Assembly: GCA_018398585.1 (NCBI GenBank)
Contig: JAGTTD010000012.1
Span: forward strand, 17,803,036-17,867,035
DNA from: Simmondsia chinensis
Lineage: Eukaryota > Streptophyta > Magnoliopsida > Caryophyllales > Simmondsiaceae
Direction of reading: 5' to 3'
Length of the DNA: 64,000 nucleotides
The translations under genes were made by a program, and so were the position numbers. Below, piece after piece: positions 34,580 to 47,100 of the stretch; position 1 is the stretch's first letter, and the number at the start of each line of letters is the position of its first letter. The notes below the pieces were generated by a model. The model saw nothing but the letters and a program-made list of their open reading frames with translations. It was not told the DNA's origin and made no database searches.

Positions 34580-37178
34580 TCAAGAGTAGAAATTTCCTTT
34601 TCCATAGCCTATTTCCAATATTTAAACCAAACAGCTTGTGCAAAGTACTTTGGCTCATCATAAGAGGTGTATATGTATGAAAATAGTTTATTCCATATTT
34701 TTGGGTTAACCCTTACGCCACTAATATGGCCATGAACTTGTCAATGGTATGTCCATCTTTATTTTCTTTTCAAAAATCCATTTGCACCGTATGGGCTTAC
34801 ATCCTAGTGGGACAAGAATCCAAGTACGATTACCCATTTTCCAATTCATCTCATCATTTATTAATCCCTTCCAAACTGCAACATTGTCAAATTTCATTGC
34901 CTTTTCATATGTCATAGGGCCTCCTCCATATTATAACAATATGGATTTTGTTATCCATAGCATATATAGTTCCCGCCACTAGATATACAAAGAAATCTAG
35001 TCCAAAAGACTTTGCATTTCTCACTCTTTTACTTTTTAAGTTGCAAAACTTCTAGTACATCATGATTTTCATCAATAGTTATTAGCGTGCCATTTTATAG
35101 GGGAATACATTCCTTTGTTCTAATCATTGAGCAAAACCAATTTCAAAAAATATTGCATATCATGACTCAGTGATAGTGTTAACTTTTATTGAATCTTTTG
35201 GTCTAAGATCTATAAAGCGTTATGTTTTGCCATGTTCTGTATGGCCCAATGTAAATACATCCAATTCCTCTTTCCCCTAATTTCCTCGTTTTGGGTTCAA
35301 AAACTATTAATGTTGCCCTACATCCCAAATTGTAAAATAGTTTAGGTTGTGTTTTGTTTTAATCCAAAACTCGTATGGGGTTATTTTCGTCTTATTTGCA
35401 ATATAGTTAATATAATAGGATGTAAGTGCAACCTCGTCCCACAAACCTTCAAAAAAAAAAAATCCAAAGCATGGCACTAAGCATTTCATTTAAGATAGCA
35501 TTGCTTCAGTCTACCACGCCATTTTGTTGTGGCCCATAAGGCGCCATAACTTCATGGACTATAACGATTTACTCAAAATACTTAAGATCGTAATACTCCC
35601 TTCCATCACCAGCCCTTGTACGTTTTATGGATCTCTCATGATGCAATTCAGATTCTACCTTGAAGGACTTAAAGTTATCAAGTGCCTAATCTTTATAATC
35701 TAAAAGCAACGCATAACAACATTTTGAAAAATCATCAAGGAATGTGATAATATTTTTTTCCCTCCTGGCGTAGGAGTACTATGAACATCATATCAATTAC
35801 TATACATAAGATCAAGTTACTACTCATTTGGACACGATGAAAAGGAACATTTGTAATTTTAGTAAGCATTTGCATTGTTCTTCATGCTTTTCATAACATG
35901 GAATTAAGCGACAATTTTTCATATAATGCATTCTACGGAAATTAACATGAATGGATCTATGGTGCCATAAAATGTGGAATCAAGCATATATGATCAACCT
36001 TATTATTATCAACGTGCAATTTAAACAATAACATGATACAGATATCCCTTCACCATAAAGGCCCCTCTCTTAGCGAATACAAACTTGCCAACCTCAAAGA
36101 CAATTCTGAATCCAAACCTAATAAGAAAACTACCAAACAATAGAATTTTCGTCACTCCAGCACATGATACATGCCATTCAAAGTGAGAGTTCTTCTAGAA
36201 GCGAAGAATAAATCTAGATTTCTTTTTGCTTTAACTTGCATTGTACCATTGCACATAAATAGCACAGTTTCAACATCCCTAGGTTCATAAGTAAAAAATC
36301 TCTTGTTCCTGCAAACATGTCTTGTAGCCCTAAGTCAATCCACCAAACATCATCATCGTAGATCTGGTTGATTTTGATCATTCTAACCCCTTTTACCTAT
36401 CTTCTTTTGAGGTGACTAAAGTCTTTCATGAGGTGATTGGGCTTATGGCACACCCAACATACAAGCTTACGCCTTTTGTTGTTGTCATTGTTGTACTTGG
36501 ATGAGGAACCTGTTCATTTCTGCCCCTTACTCAACTAGCTTTCTTCCACCACATTGACTTTGTTAACATGGGCAGTCTAATCTCTATTCTCATTATCTAG
36601 TCTATATTCTTCAAATCAAGAATGGTTAACGAGTTTCGCAAAAGACAAATCCTTCTTTATACATCTCTTGAAGTCTTTCCTAGAAGGGGAAAGTTTTTCA
36701 ATTAATAAGGATACAGCAACTAATCCATCCTTCTTCATGTCATATTGCTTAAAATGATTAAGAATGCATTCTAATTTATGCAATTGCTCCATATAGGACG
36801 ACTATCAACTTTTTTATAATTATCAGAATGACTACCAAGAAATTTCTATATGGTCACATCCTCGATCATGTAACCTAAATCCAACGCCTGCCATTGTTCC
36901 TTCGAAGTAGCCAAATTTTGGTAGATATTGAACATTGCATCTAATAATCCATTAAGAATGCTACCCCTGCAGATATAGTCACTCTTCGCTATTCCCAGTC
37001 GCATATGTTGGTATGCAAGAGTCTAATCCTCAATAAGCGGTGGCTTAGGGGTATTAAGAACATAGACCACATTTGAGGTTTGTAGGTAAGAAGTGTATCT
37101 TCTTTTGCCATCACCCAAAGTTGCCGCCATTCTTGGTGTCCAACTTTTTGTTGTCATTTTGTTAAGTGAAGAAGCCAT
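34580..37178 (-). pseudogene. Decayed copia gag-pol, minus strand (element F)
   Basis: The minus-strand ATG at 37178 starts a copia gag (MASSLNKMTTKSWTPRMA). Gag includes a decayed zinc knuckle (CWVCHKPNH, about 36460-36420). Integrase remnants follow, with FLDDFSKCCYALL (about 35740), MAPYGPQQNGV (about 35545) and ITPYEFWIKT (about 35380). The start of RT is at 34915-34600 (WKGLINDEMN; GCKPIRCKWIF). Most of RT and all of RNase H are missing. Many stops. No LTR pair is recognised. Confidence 0.8.
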
Positions 37179-38060
37179 TCTCACACAAGAAAGTCAGTCT
37201 AAAATTTGCTAGAACAAGTTATGAAATGACTTCAAGGCATGTAAAAATCCACTCCCCTCGGACTTATTTCATCCTTCACAAAATAATCTCGAGAATGCAT
37301 TGAAACTCAATGTCTAATGTTAGCTAACCACTGAGCTTATGTATAAGGGAGTATTTTTGAATGTCAATCTCTTAAGAATGATAGGTGTATCTTTATAGAC
37401 TCTCAATGTGTCTCTTCAAATAAATGCCTTAATAGTTATGGTGGATAGGAGATGGAAATTAAAGTATCCTTTCCAAACAGGCACTTTAGTAGCTACGGTG
37501 ACTTGTAGTTATGTTGGTTAGGAGTTGTTATGATGGTTAGGAGTTGAAATTAAGGTTTCCTTTTTGAACAGGCGCATTTTTCATGTGAATTCCTTTTTCA
37601 TTTCCACATGTATGATACATCCACTTTAGCGAGATGAATAACACTTGACACTGAATTTAAAAATACATCAATAAAATGAGCCGAGCTGACTTGTTAAAAA
37701 GCTTCAAAGGATCAGCTCTTTCAAGCTTGAGATGGAGCCCAAGCCTAGCAAAACTCGAACCCAAAGGCTCGAGAACATAACAAGCCTACATGAGAAACTT
37801 CGCTTTAAGTTATAAACTAAATGTGGTCAATTTTGCAAAAAATGAGCCAAACTCAAACCTAGCCGAGCCTAAACAACCATGTCAAGCTTAAATAAGCAAG
37901 CACAGCTCAAAGTGGCCTCTACTATTTTACACGTTGAGCATGAGCTCAAAGTTTTGAGGCCCAGTGAGCCTCAAGCCAAGCTCGAGTCAACCATATGTTG
38001 GCAAGCCGAGCCTCAACCTCAATAGCTCAAGCTTTACTCATTTACACCCCTTATTGGAAG
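37179..38060. other. Upstream flank of copia F and MITE-like sequence
   Basis: At 37440-37570 an imperfect repeat of TAGGAG-TTnnAATTAA-GnnTCCTTTnnnAACAGGC occurs twice. From about 37670 the sequence is rich in GAGCC and CTCGAG words and ends CATTTACACCCCTTA, a terminus often seen in plant hAT-like MITEs. No matching left end was found. Confidence 0.3.
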
Positions 38061-39465
38061 AAAATTTGAGCCCATAATTTCTAGGAAGAAGATATGCACC
38101 AATAATTTCTTAATTTATGACAATTTTAAAATGTGGAACAATTTTGAGAATGAGAGAAAAATATATAGCTCAGTGGATTTTACATCATCAATAAACAAAT
38201 AGACATAGTTTACATATCATACATGGCAATAGTTGCTGAAAGTACAAATTACTCGCTCCACTGAGAATAGTCGAGTCCATGGCACAATACTCGATCAAAT
38301 ATACAAAATTTCCAATGGCATATGCCAACCTGCAACCATGTAGAAACTACAATAATTATTAACATGGTCTACATTTTTCCATAGGAAATTGGACCTAACA
38401 ACCCCTGAAAAAAAAGACTTAAACAAGAGGAGGAATGTCTTCAACATATAAGCTGAGACATACCATCGTACCCAAGCAGCATAGGATATTTTTAACATGT
38501 TCCCTGCCTCACATCAGGTATTGCAGGGAATTTAACGTGGGATTTATAAAGTGCTGGATACCCTTCCTTCTTATGAGGGTGTCATTCACCATGTCTCCCA
38601 GCTACAATCGTATGGGTGCTTGAGACTGATTACAGTAGCGCAAAGCCAACCCGTATTGGCACTGGGATTGTGGAGATCAGTTATATGAGAGTTCAACAAA
38701 CATTTATGTAGTCTTGCATATGTTTCCTTCAATAGCTAGCTATTTTGAACACGAGTTTTATCCAAGACTAACAAGTAGAATCACTGCCTATACCGCACTT
38801 CCCCAATTGCTATCATGCAGCAAAGGAAATAGCAATGTTTTACCACGTTTATTGTACCAAATTAGAACTACCGATGTTACCACGAATCAAACCCCGCTAT
38901 ATCATAGATGAAAAGATTTGCTACAGGAGTGACATCAAGTGTCCACATAGTTTGGCCCAAGATTGATTAGTTAGTTTTTTTAATTGGACCCAACTTTATT
39001 AGTCTAATTTTTATTAGCCCACTTTCGAGAAGCTTGTTACGGTTTATCAACTAGGGTTTCCTTAATGATAAAAAACACCAGGGCTTATTTTATCACATCT
39101 TTATCTTTTTAGGGTTTATTTTGATAGTTTCACTTGTAAATACTTCCTTAGAGTGAGTTTTGTAAGTTGTTCATTACTCGTTCTTTAATCAAAGTTGTCA
39201 ATAAAATTGAGACTTTTCTCTCCATGTACGTGAGTTTTTCTATATCATTTGCTTAGCCTACCAAGGCAGTGAAATTGGCCACTTTCAGTGAGGTTTCTAA
39301 CTCCGCTGCGATCGGCTCCTATCAATTCCTCATACGTTAGCTATAGAGGGGATTCTCACCTCGCCACAACCGGCAACCTATCAAAATTCTTATACGTTCC
39401 TACGTCAAATTGGAATGTTACAGACCCGTGAATCGAAGTCCGCTTATCATTAAGTCTAAAGACAC
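38061..39465. other. No gene recognised
   Basis: A segment at 38430-38640 has a GC-richer, LTR-like or UTR-like look on the minus strand, but it cannot be assigned. Short frames at 38435-38911 are not coding by any similarity I can see. Confidence 0.3.
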
Positions 39466-39992
39466 GAACACGAACAACAACAACAACAACAACCGACCCA
39501 GTGCCTCAAGGGCTCTCGCATATGCCAGGTCTGGGAGAAGGGGGGGGTCTGGGAGAGGTGTAGACAGCCTTACCCCTTCAAGGTACTACCCTTAAAGAAA
39601 GGCTGTGCCCAAGGACCCCCAACCTAAGAAGCATACAAGCATGAGTCACTAAGCATGAAGCATGAAGCATGAAGCATGAAGCATGAAGCATGAAGCATGG
39701 AGTATGAAACAGCAATATGCCATAGAGAGAGCATGGGGCAAGAAGCATGGAGCAGCAATAGGCCATAAAACAACTCCCAGACATATCAAGTGAATCGCAT
39801 AGGCAGACACATCAGCCTAGAGGCACTACTACAAGCTAAAATCTATTCCTCAGTTCTAAACCGCCCCATCAGCTGCCCCTATACTAACCCTCCACTGAGC
39901 TCTAAGGCCATCTCCTCATGTAGGTTTAGGTGTGTGAGGTCGTTTCAAATCGTCTCCATCCATCACTTTTTGGGCCTTCCTCTCCCTATCAT
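39466..39992 (-). mobile_element. 5-prime truncated RTE-type LINE, minus strand
   Basis: On the minus strand, about 39992-39860 reads the end of RTE reverse transcriptase (GRPKK-WMETIWNDLTHLNL-EEMAL). Then come a short untranslated part with a 7-base minisatellite (39651-39700) and the shared SINE/LINE tail, ending in GTTGTTGTTGTTGTTGTTCG at 39466. The order of RT end, linker and tail matches the LINE copy at 46289-47086. Confidence 0.8.
39651..39700. repeat. Heptanucleotide minisatellite AAGCATG x7
   Basis: Seven near-perfect 7-bp copies, with variant copies on either side (AAGCATGAGTCACT before, AGTATGAAAC after). It lies in the LINE 3-prime untranslated part. The homologous part of the 46 kb LINE copy has only scattered CTTCCATG words, so the array grew after insertion. 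Confidence 0.85.
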
Positions 39993-40549
39993 AGTATGAA
40001 GTTGTTCGCATCACAGTATGGAATTCTCATAATTGTTTAAATTCAGCATAGTTGCACAGACTTCAGAACTGAAACAGACCACGACATGGTCTAACCCGAA
40101 TCGCACAATTTTGTCATATGCAACTCCAGAGATGCCCCCCATTGCAGGACTGATCAACTGACAAGCTGAGAACCGGCCAAATCTATTTTTAGGAACAAGT
40201 TGGGTCCTAAATCAACCATAAATCATAGAAGTGTGGGATACCGTATATTTTTAGGGACTCGAACATGTTCAAATCTATGTCATCAAGACACAAGACACTT
40301 TATCACACCCTAAAGTATTTGTGTCCGATTTTGGACACCTAGAAGCAATCACACTTCAGAAACTCATCCCGTCCATGCTGGAAAACAAAGAACGGATTGC
40401 TGGTGCATGGAAAGTGAAGAAAGATTTATTTAAATAATTAATTTGAAAAATCTATCGCATTTATCACTTTCTTACATGTTCGAGTTCTATACAATTTGTA
40501 CGGAGAAAATGCTTCAAAGAGCATTAGGAGGAAGAATGGACTAGAGTTA

Positions 40550-40740
40550 CGTCAAGTGGTGATGCCTCTGGACCTAGTGCCTCACTGCCTCATAAAGCAT
40601 TAGGTCAAGGGTTCAAATCCTGCAACTACGTGGAAATAATTACTACCTACTAGTACGTGGGCCCCGACTTACTTTGTTAGATCATGTATGAATCTTTTTA
40701 GTGCGCAGTGTGTGCAAACCTCGGACTAGTTAAGTTGCAC
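40550..40740 (+). mobile_element. tRNA-derived SINE-like sequence
   Basis: An A-box-like TGGTGATGCCTCTGG is followed about 45 bases later by the B-box-like GGTTCAAATCC (40609-40619). These are the two parts of an internal RNA polymerase III promoter at tRNA-like spacing. GTGCGCAGTGTGTGCAAACCTCGGAC follows. The tail and target duplication are unclear. Confidence 0.4.
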
Positions 40741-41173
40741 GTAAGCTACCTTAAACACAACAGTTACCAGAAAAAGAAAGTTGACGGCCTTACATATTGC
40801 TATTCATAAATTATAAATGACTGGTCAACCTTTCAGCATCATTGTGAATTTTTCACAACTGGCAATCATATGAGTATTGTCGTCATTCTTTTCCCAAACA
40901 TGTTGCCCTTTTACGTATTTATAAAACAACTTATTGATTGCTTTTTCTAGCTTACTGCCTTTTAAGTATCTTAGTTCTATTTGTAGGCATACACAAACCC
41001 CATTTACTATTACCTTTTCTTTTATAGGTAAGTGAATTTGGGGGTTAATAAGACTCGAACCTAGGGCCTCATGTCTTACAAGCCCAACCTCGATAGTACA
41101 ACCATTGCACTAGCTACATACTACTCCACATATAATCAATAGCAAAGCATACCTTCTTTTGCAAATTCTGCTT

Positions 41174-44100
41174 TTATCCGAGATACCGTAGCAATACTCC
41201 ATCATTTCCAAGTACAAAGCCCTTCTTCTCATTAATAAACCTGCAAAATGCAAGTAAAATGGGTTCCTTCAGAAGACATTTTTGTATAGGTAAGCGAGCG
41301 GGGGACGTCAGATTTGAACCTAGAACTTCAACCTTGGTAGAGTCAGCTATTAGATCAAAGTCTCAGTGGCCTACTTCCTGAACACACCGATGAACTATAT
41401 CAATTTCATATACAGTAGACAAGCTTTTTGCCGACATGATAGGTAAGTACGGTGGCACCATAATTCTTTACGGTGAGACTCAACAATCTAGTTGATGAGG
41501 ATATCACATAGGAGTCTAGTAGTACTAAACTCTTACATCAGAGCAGCGCCAAAGAAAAGATCAATGCACAAACCTAGTTGGTTACTCCAATTAATATTGC
41601 AATAGAACTTCACTTAGGAATATATGTTGACCTCAATTGACAACTACTTTGATTATTTTGGGGCTCGATCACATTTCGACATAGTATTAAAGAAAGTTGG
41701 AATTTCTGGGCTCTTTTCTGATGCATCGAAACCCACAAGGCGAGCAAGCCAAATGAATTGGATTCGACAAGTGGTTTACTATGAAACCTCATTGATGCTA
41801 ATATTTAGACATTACATGTCAATTTTCCGGGCTAGTTTGGAGCCCAATGAAATTTCACATTGCTCACTCTGAATTTTCTCATATACAAACGAGAGAAAAT
41901 TGAGGCATATAAATCATACTAAGCTACCAGGCTGATGATAGAATATAAAGGAAAAGAAAAAGCAAGTCGTATCTCCTCAGGCTTGTATCGAGCTTGCTTT
42001 TAACCATGAGTTTCTTGCATTCTCATTTCTCTTTCTGTTAGATAGGAGTAGTTTCGAGGGGGTTTAGAAAACATGGTTTATAACATTGTCATCGCAGGAA
42101 GTTGTAATGTAACAGTTAAGCTAATTTTAGAATATGATGAGGGTAAAGTCATATATTTAATTCCATGAGTAGGTGTAGAGAGCTCTCTGTTTTCCAACAG
42201 GAGCAACTATTCCCTATGGTCGAAAGACGCTCGCATATTTGAAGTAATATGGTGCTGTAAATTCTAAAATGCATAGTTCAACTCTCTATGACATCATAAA
42301 GTACCTATGCTGGATCAGAATAATCGAATGTCGTTATGATAGTTGAATACTTTGATAGACAAAAACATAAGAATGATCTCACAGAATAAACAACTAGTGA
42401 ACACATACATGTGTCCAGCTCTCATAAGCGAGTTCAATAACATAGGCAAACGAGCTTATCTAAGTTTAACTGTGAATAAACCAACTTAAGATGGCATGCA
42501 GAGAATCTTAATAATGTAAGGGCACAAAAGCACCCCCATCTGGCATTGCCAGCACTCTTGACGCAAGGGGAGCCCAACACCCCACATGCCACTTTAGTGT
42601 ATCAAGGCAGTAAGTTTAAAATAACGCCACGCCTTTCTGCATGATAGATCAAACGTTTTGCACGATCAATCACGTAAGCACCTTTTCCAACAATATAATA
42701 ATATGCAATCAACCACACAAAAACAGTACGATTGCTCGTGTTGGCTTTTTAATGCCAATTTCCCCGCTCCAAAGTTGACGAAAGGGGTTGGGATTCTCAA
42801 ACCCAGAAGGAAGAAAAGAGGTCTCACTTGACGGAGTAGAGATTGGCAGCAATGTTATCAGCGGCTTTGTCACGAGACCATGTCTTGCCACCATTGTTGG
42901 TTCTCAGTAGAATCCCACTTCCTCCTGCAGCCCATGCCTCATCCTACCATATTTCCAATTTCACACCATCATCAGTTACAACATACATTAAAAGGAAAGA
43001 AAACTTCCTTACCCAAATCCTATGTTACCTACAATGAAATTTGAGCGCTGATCAGCCATTAAAAAGGGGTACTTACGTAATCGCCTCTATATATCCATAT
43101 ACATTGTATTTTATTTATGAAAACATGTTTGTAATTGGATTATATGTTAAAACTATCAAAGTATAAAACTAGTGACGTTCTGACCATTCATCCATTTTTA
43201 ATTCTTCTTTTTTTTCAAATACAAGGCTTAAAAGTAATATACGTCTCCTTATGATCATCATGACAAGTTATTTAACATCTGCAACACCCTACTACTGCAA
43301 TACCACCAGTATTTGAAAATGCCATATTCACACTGATGTGCATTTGAAAAAATAGTCCATGTGAGTAAAAATGTTCAGAAACTAGCTGATGTATGGGGAT
43401 AATGTAAAATATGGGATGAAAATATTTGGATTAGAAGGAGTTTAAGTATATTTGTAACTTTTAAATTCTTTAGATAGTAATTTATCCTTTAGAATTTATT
43501 GAATTTATCTTAGATTAATATTATTTAGGTTTATTATTTATTTAGTTAGATTGGAATTATATTTTAAGAAGGGTTCATTCGCCAGGCACTAATGCAATCG
43601 GATCCCATTAGAACTCCGAAGTTGAGCGTGTTTGCGCGAGAGTAGTACCAGGATGGGTGACCTCCTAGGAGATCCCTGTGTTTCCAACCCTATAAGGTTG
43701 GGGGTCCTCGGAAACAGCCTCTCAGCAGAGTTACACCCTGAAGGGGTAAGGCTGCGTACATCCACCCCTCCCAGACCCCGCTTATGCGGAAGCTCTTGAG
43801 GCACTGGATCTGTTGTTTTTGTTGTTGTTGTAGGATTATATTTTAAGAGTTTGATTATTTTTATTTCCTAGTTAGATTAGGATTGTACTTCTTTATCTTT
43901 TCTAGTTCAGGGTTACTGCTCTATATATAGGACCCCTATGTACTTATGGAAATATATTTTAATGAAATAAAATCCAGAATTTGATAGTTGAGTTTGAAAT
44001 TTTTAGTTTTTTTCCTTTTGTGCTACATCACACTTCCTGCCTTTCTTACGAAACATAGTGCATATGATGAGATTGAAGGAAACTATTCCCAACTCGAGTA

Positions 44101-47100
44101 GAAAACCTGTTTTCTTTGCACCAACCAGAGGTAATAGCAATTGTCATGATGTAATGAAATCATGAACCGCAATTTGATTCCATGGTTATAACTCAATGTA
44201 TTATGAGATGGACCACCATCAACTCATCTAGGATATGCATCACCCGTCTAGATGGAATCAGTACCAACTTATAAGCTTTACCTGCGAGCGATAGCCGATG
44301 TCAAGAATGCCAAAACCCCGACTTTGTACCGGGACCTCCTCAAACTCTTCCGTTATCCCAGTGCCTTTGCTGAGATATAGTCCACCACCACGTACAAGCA
44401 ACCAAAGGCCACCATCAGCTCTCCAACCCATGTTCTGAATTCGTCTTGCCACTGCACGGTTATGTGGCTGCCAATAGGCCTGCTCATAATAAGATATCAT
44501 AGCTACTGAGAAGCCAGTTATTGGATTGGCATATTCTTTAAGTCATGCAAGCAATCAAACAATATGAAGGTGAATTCTATTTGATTTACGAAAAAAAAAA
44601 GAGCCTTATATAATAGGAGTTTACATTACCTAGATTCGGAAACGAGTGTGGGACATAGCTATGTGTCGAGGTTGAACTTAGTTATTTTCCAATTTTTCTG
44701 TTTTTGGTCTCATTTGAAGTGTCTACTTGTTCTCATATTGTTTTTTGATTGAATCTACTTGTCATATAGTTAATCCAAATAGTCTTATCTAACACGAGTA
44801 ATTCAAGGCAGAATGAAAAAATTAAGGGCCTATTTGATAATAGAGAATTTCGCACTTTTTCAAGAAAATTTTCCTGAAAAAGGTGTTCAAAATTCCAATT
44901 TTCTAATTGGAGAAGTTGGGAAACAGTTTTTCAATTTTCTCTATACTTTCACAAATTTGGAAAACAATTTTAAATTATTTTCCAAATTTTCCTCACAAAA
45001 TAAGGACCTTGTTTTCCAACTTTTCCCCCACCCCCCATTCATATTTTCACACTACTCACCCACTTTACAATATTTTTCTTTATACCCCTATATCCTTCTC
45101 CTTTTACGTCTCTTTTTCTCAAGTATCTTTAGACTATATTTGCAATTTATTTCGACAATAAATTACTTTTTTTTATTAGTGTTTGACTAATTTATTGGTA
45201 AGGATGGAAATGGGGCGGGGCAAGTACGGAGGTGCCACCTCCATACTCGTATCCACCACCCAAATCCAATATTCATACCCTCTCCACTATCTGCCACACG
45301 TATGAAGTGGATACCCATACCCGCCCCAGCGGATACTAACCATACCCATACCATGCTTCATTACCCGCGGGCATCCAACGGGTATCCACTACCTGCCTCG
45401 TACTCACCACAATATTAGTATCCGATAACTATCTATATTCGCACATGTAATTACTTAGAATTATAAGTATACTTGATTTATTTTATAAGTATACTTGATT
45501 TATTTTAATAGATAAATTGAGTATATAAATTCTTATTTTACATTTAAATTAATTAAATGCAAAATGAAACAAACAATATGAAGTGGATATGAGGTGCGTA
45601 TGGAAGTAGGCGAGGTGGGGCGGAGCAGGTATGGGGCGAGTACAACATATACCCATACCCGTAGCGAATATTTGAACTTGTACCCTACCCGTACCTGCAA
45701 CCCATCCCACTAGCATCCATGCCCGTCTCGAACAGGGCCCGCAGGTAACGAGTTTTACCCGCCCTATTGCCATCCCTATTTACAAGTATTACTGAGGCAT
45801 ATCATTTTCAACTTTCAAATAAGTGACATAATCGTTTGAACCAAGTTTGAGCCGTATTATTCGATTTTCGGATTTACGGGTATTACTTATATATCATTCT
45901 CAGTAATAGAAAATTGGAAAACATGCACATTTTCCAGTTTTCTATATTGCAAAATTGGAAAAAGAAAACTGGAGATGAAAAGGAAAACAGGAAATGGAAA
46001 AGGGAAATAGTTTTCAGTTATGAAAGAGGCCTAAATAACTATAGTAGGAGCTCCTACAACAACAACAAACCCAGTGCCTCCAAGGGCTCCCGCATAAGCA
46101 GGGTCTGGGGGGGATAGTAGGAGCTCCTACAGCCCCTATTCTCACAATTTGACTTGACACAGAGGCAAGATGTGTGCTTGTACTGGTTTACACTTAAGCC
46201 CAATGGTTTTGCATATAAGTCACGTGTCAAAGTATAGTAAGGATGCTTTGAACGTTTTTGAGTAGGTAAATGGGAATGGGATTTAAACGGTACTGAGACA
46301 GGCTATGTCTTATGGGGCGAAGTGTTGGCCAATGAAACAACAACATACACAGAAGATGAAGGTGGCGGAGATGAGGATGCTGCAGTGGATTTGCGGACAC
46401 ACAAGGAAGGATAGGACCACGAACGACGTCATAAGAGGCAAATTGGGCGTGGCCTCGATTGAGGATAAATTAAAGGAGCAACGTTTGAGGTGATTCAGTC
46501 ATGTTAGGAGGAGGCCGTCTACTGCTCCAGTCAGGAGATGTAAACAGCCCCATACTACGGTAGGGAGGAAAGGGAGAGACGGGCCAAAGAAGAGATGGTT
46601 GGAAATGATCCGACAGAGCCTCACCCACCTAAACCTACGGGAGGAGATGGCCTTAGATAGAGCTGGATGGAGGGCGAGCACAGCGGTAACCGATGTAGCG
46701 GCTTAGAGTAGTACATCTTATTGTTGCTTGCGCTAGTGTATCTAGGTGTCTTGACTTCCTCTTTGGCACACGTTTTGGCGCACTTATTTGCTTATCTATG
46801 CACTTGCGTACGTGCTGACTATTTGCCTACGGTTAGTTTTCATTGAGTTTTGCTTCGTAGTGCTTGTCTTGTGCGGTGTACTGCTCTAACACTATGTTGC
46901 TCTCACGCTTCCAGGCTTCTATGCTTCCATGATGACACGCTCCTCAGGTTGGGGGTCCTCAGAAACAGCTTCCCTTCAGGGTAGCACCCTAAAGGGGAAA
47001 GGCTACGTACATCTACCCCCCAGACCCTGCGTGTGCGAGAGCCCTTGTGACTGGGACTGTTGTTGTTGTTGTTGTTGTTGGTGGTGAAATGGGAATGGGA

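Noticed and set aside
39578..39784. Cys/His-rich repeat protein frame
   Set aside because: It is the translation of the AAGCATG minisatellite in a LINE 3-prime region.
43590..43680. Functional 5S rRNA gene
   Set aside because: The 5-prime end is incomplete, the 3-prime end is replaced by the SINE tail, and target duplications bracket the unit. It is a SINE head.
44813..45190. 125-codon Phe-rich frame as a gene
   Set aside because: It arises from TTTTCC-rich arms of an inverted-repeat element.
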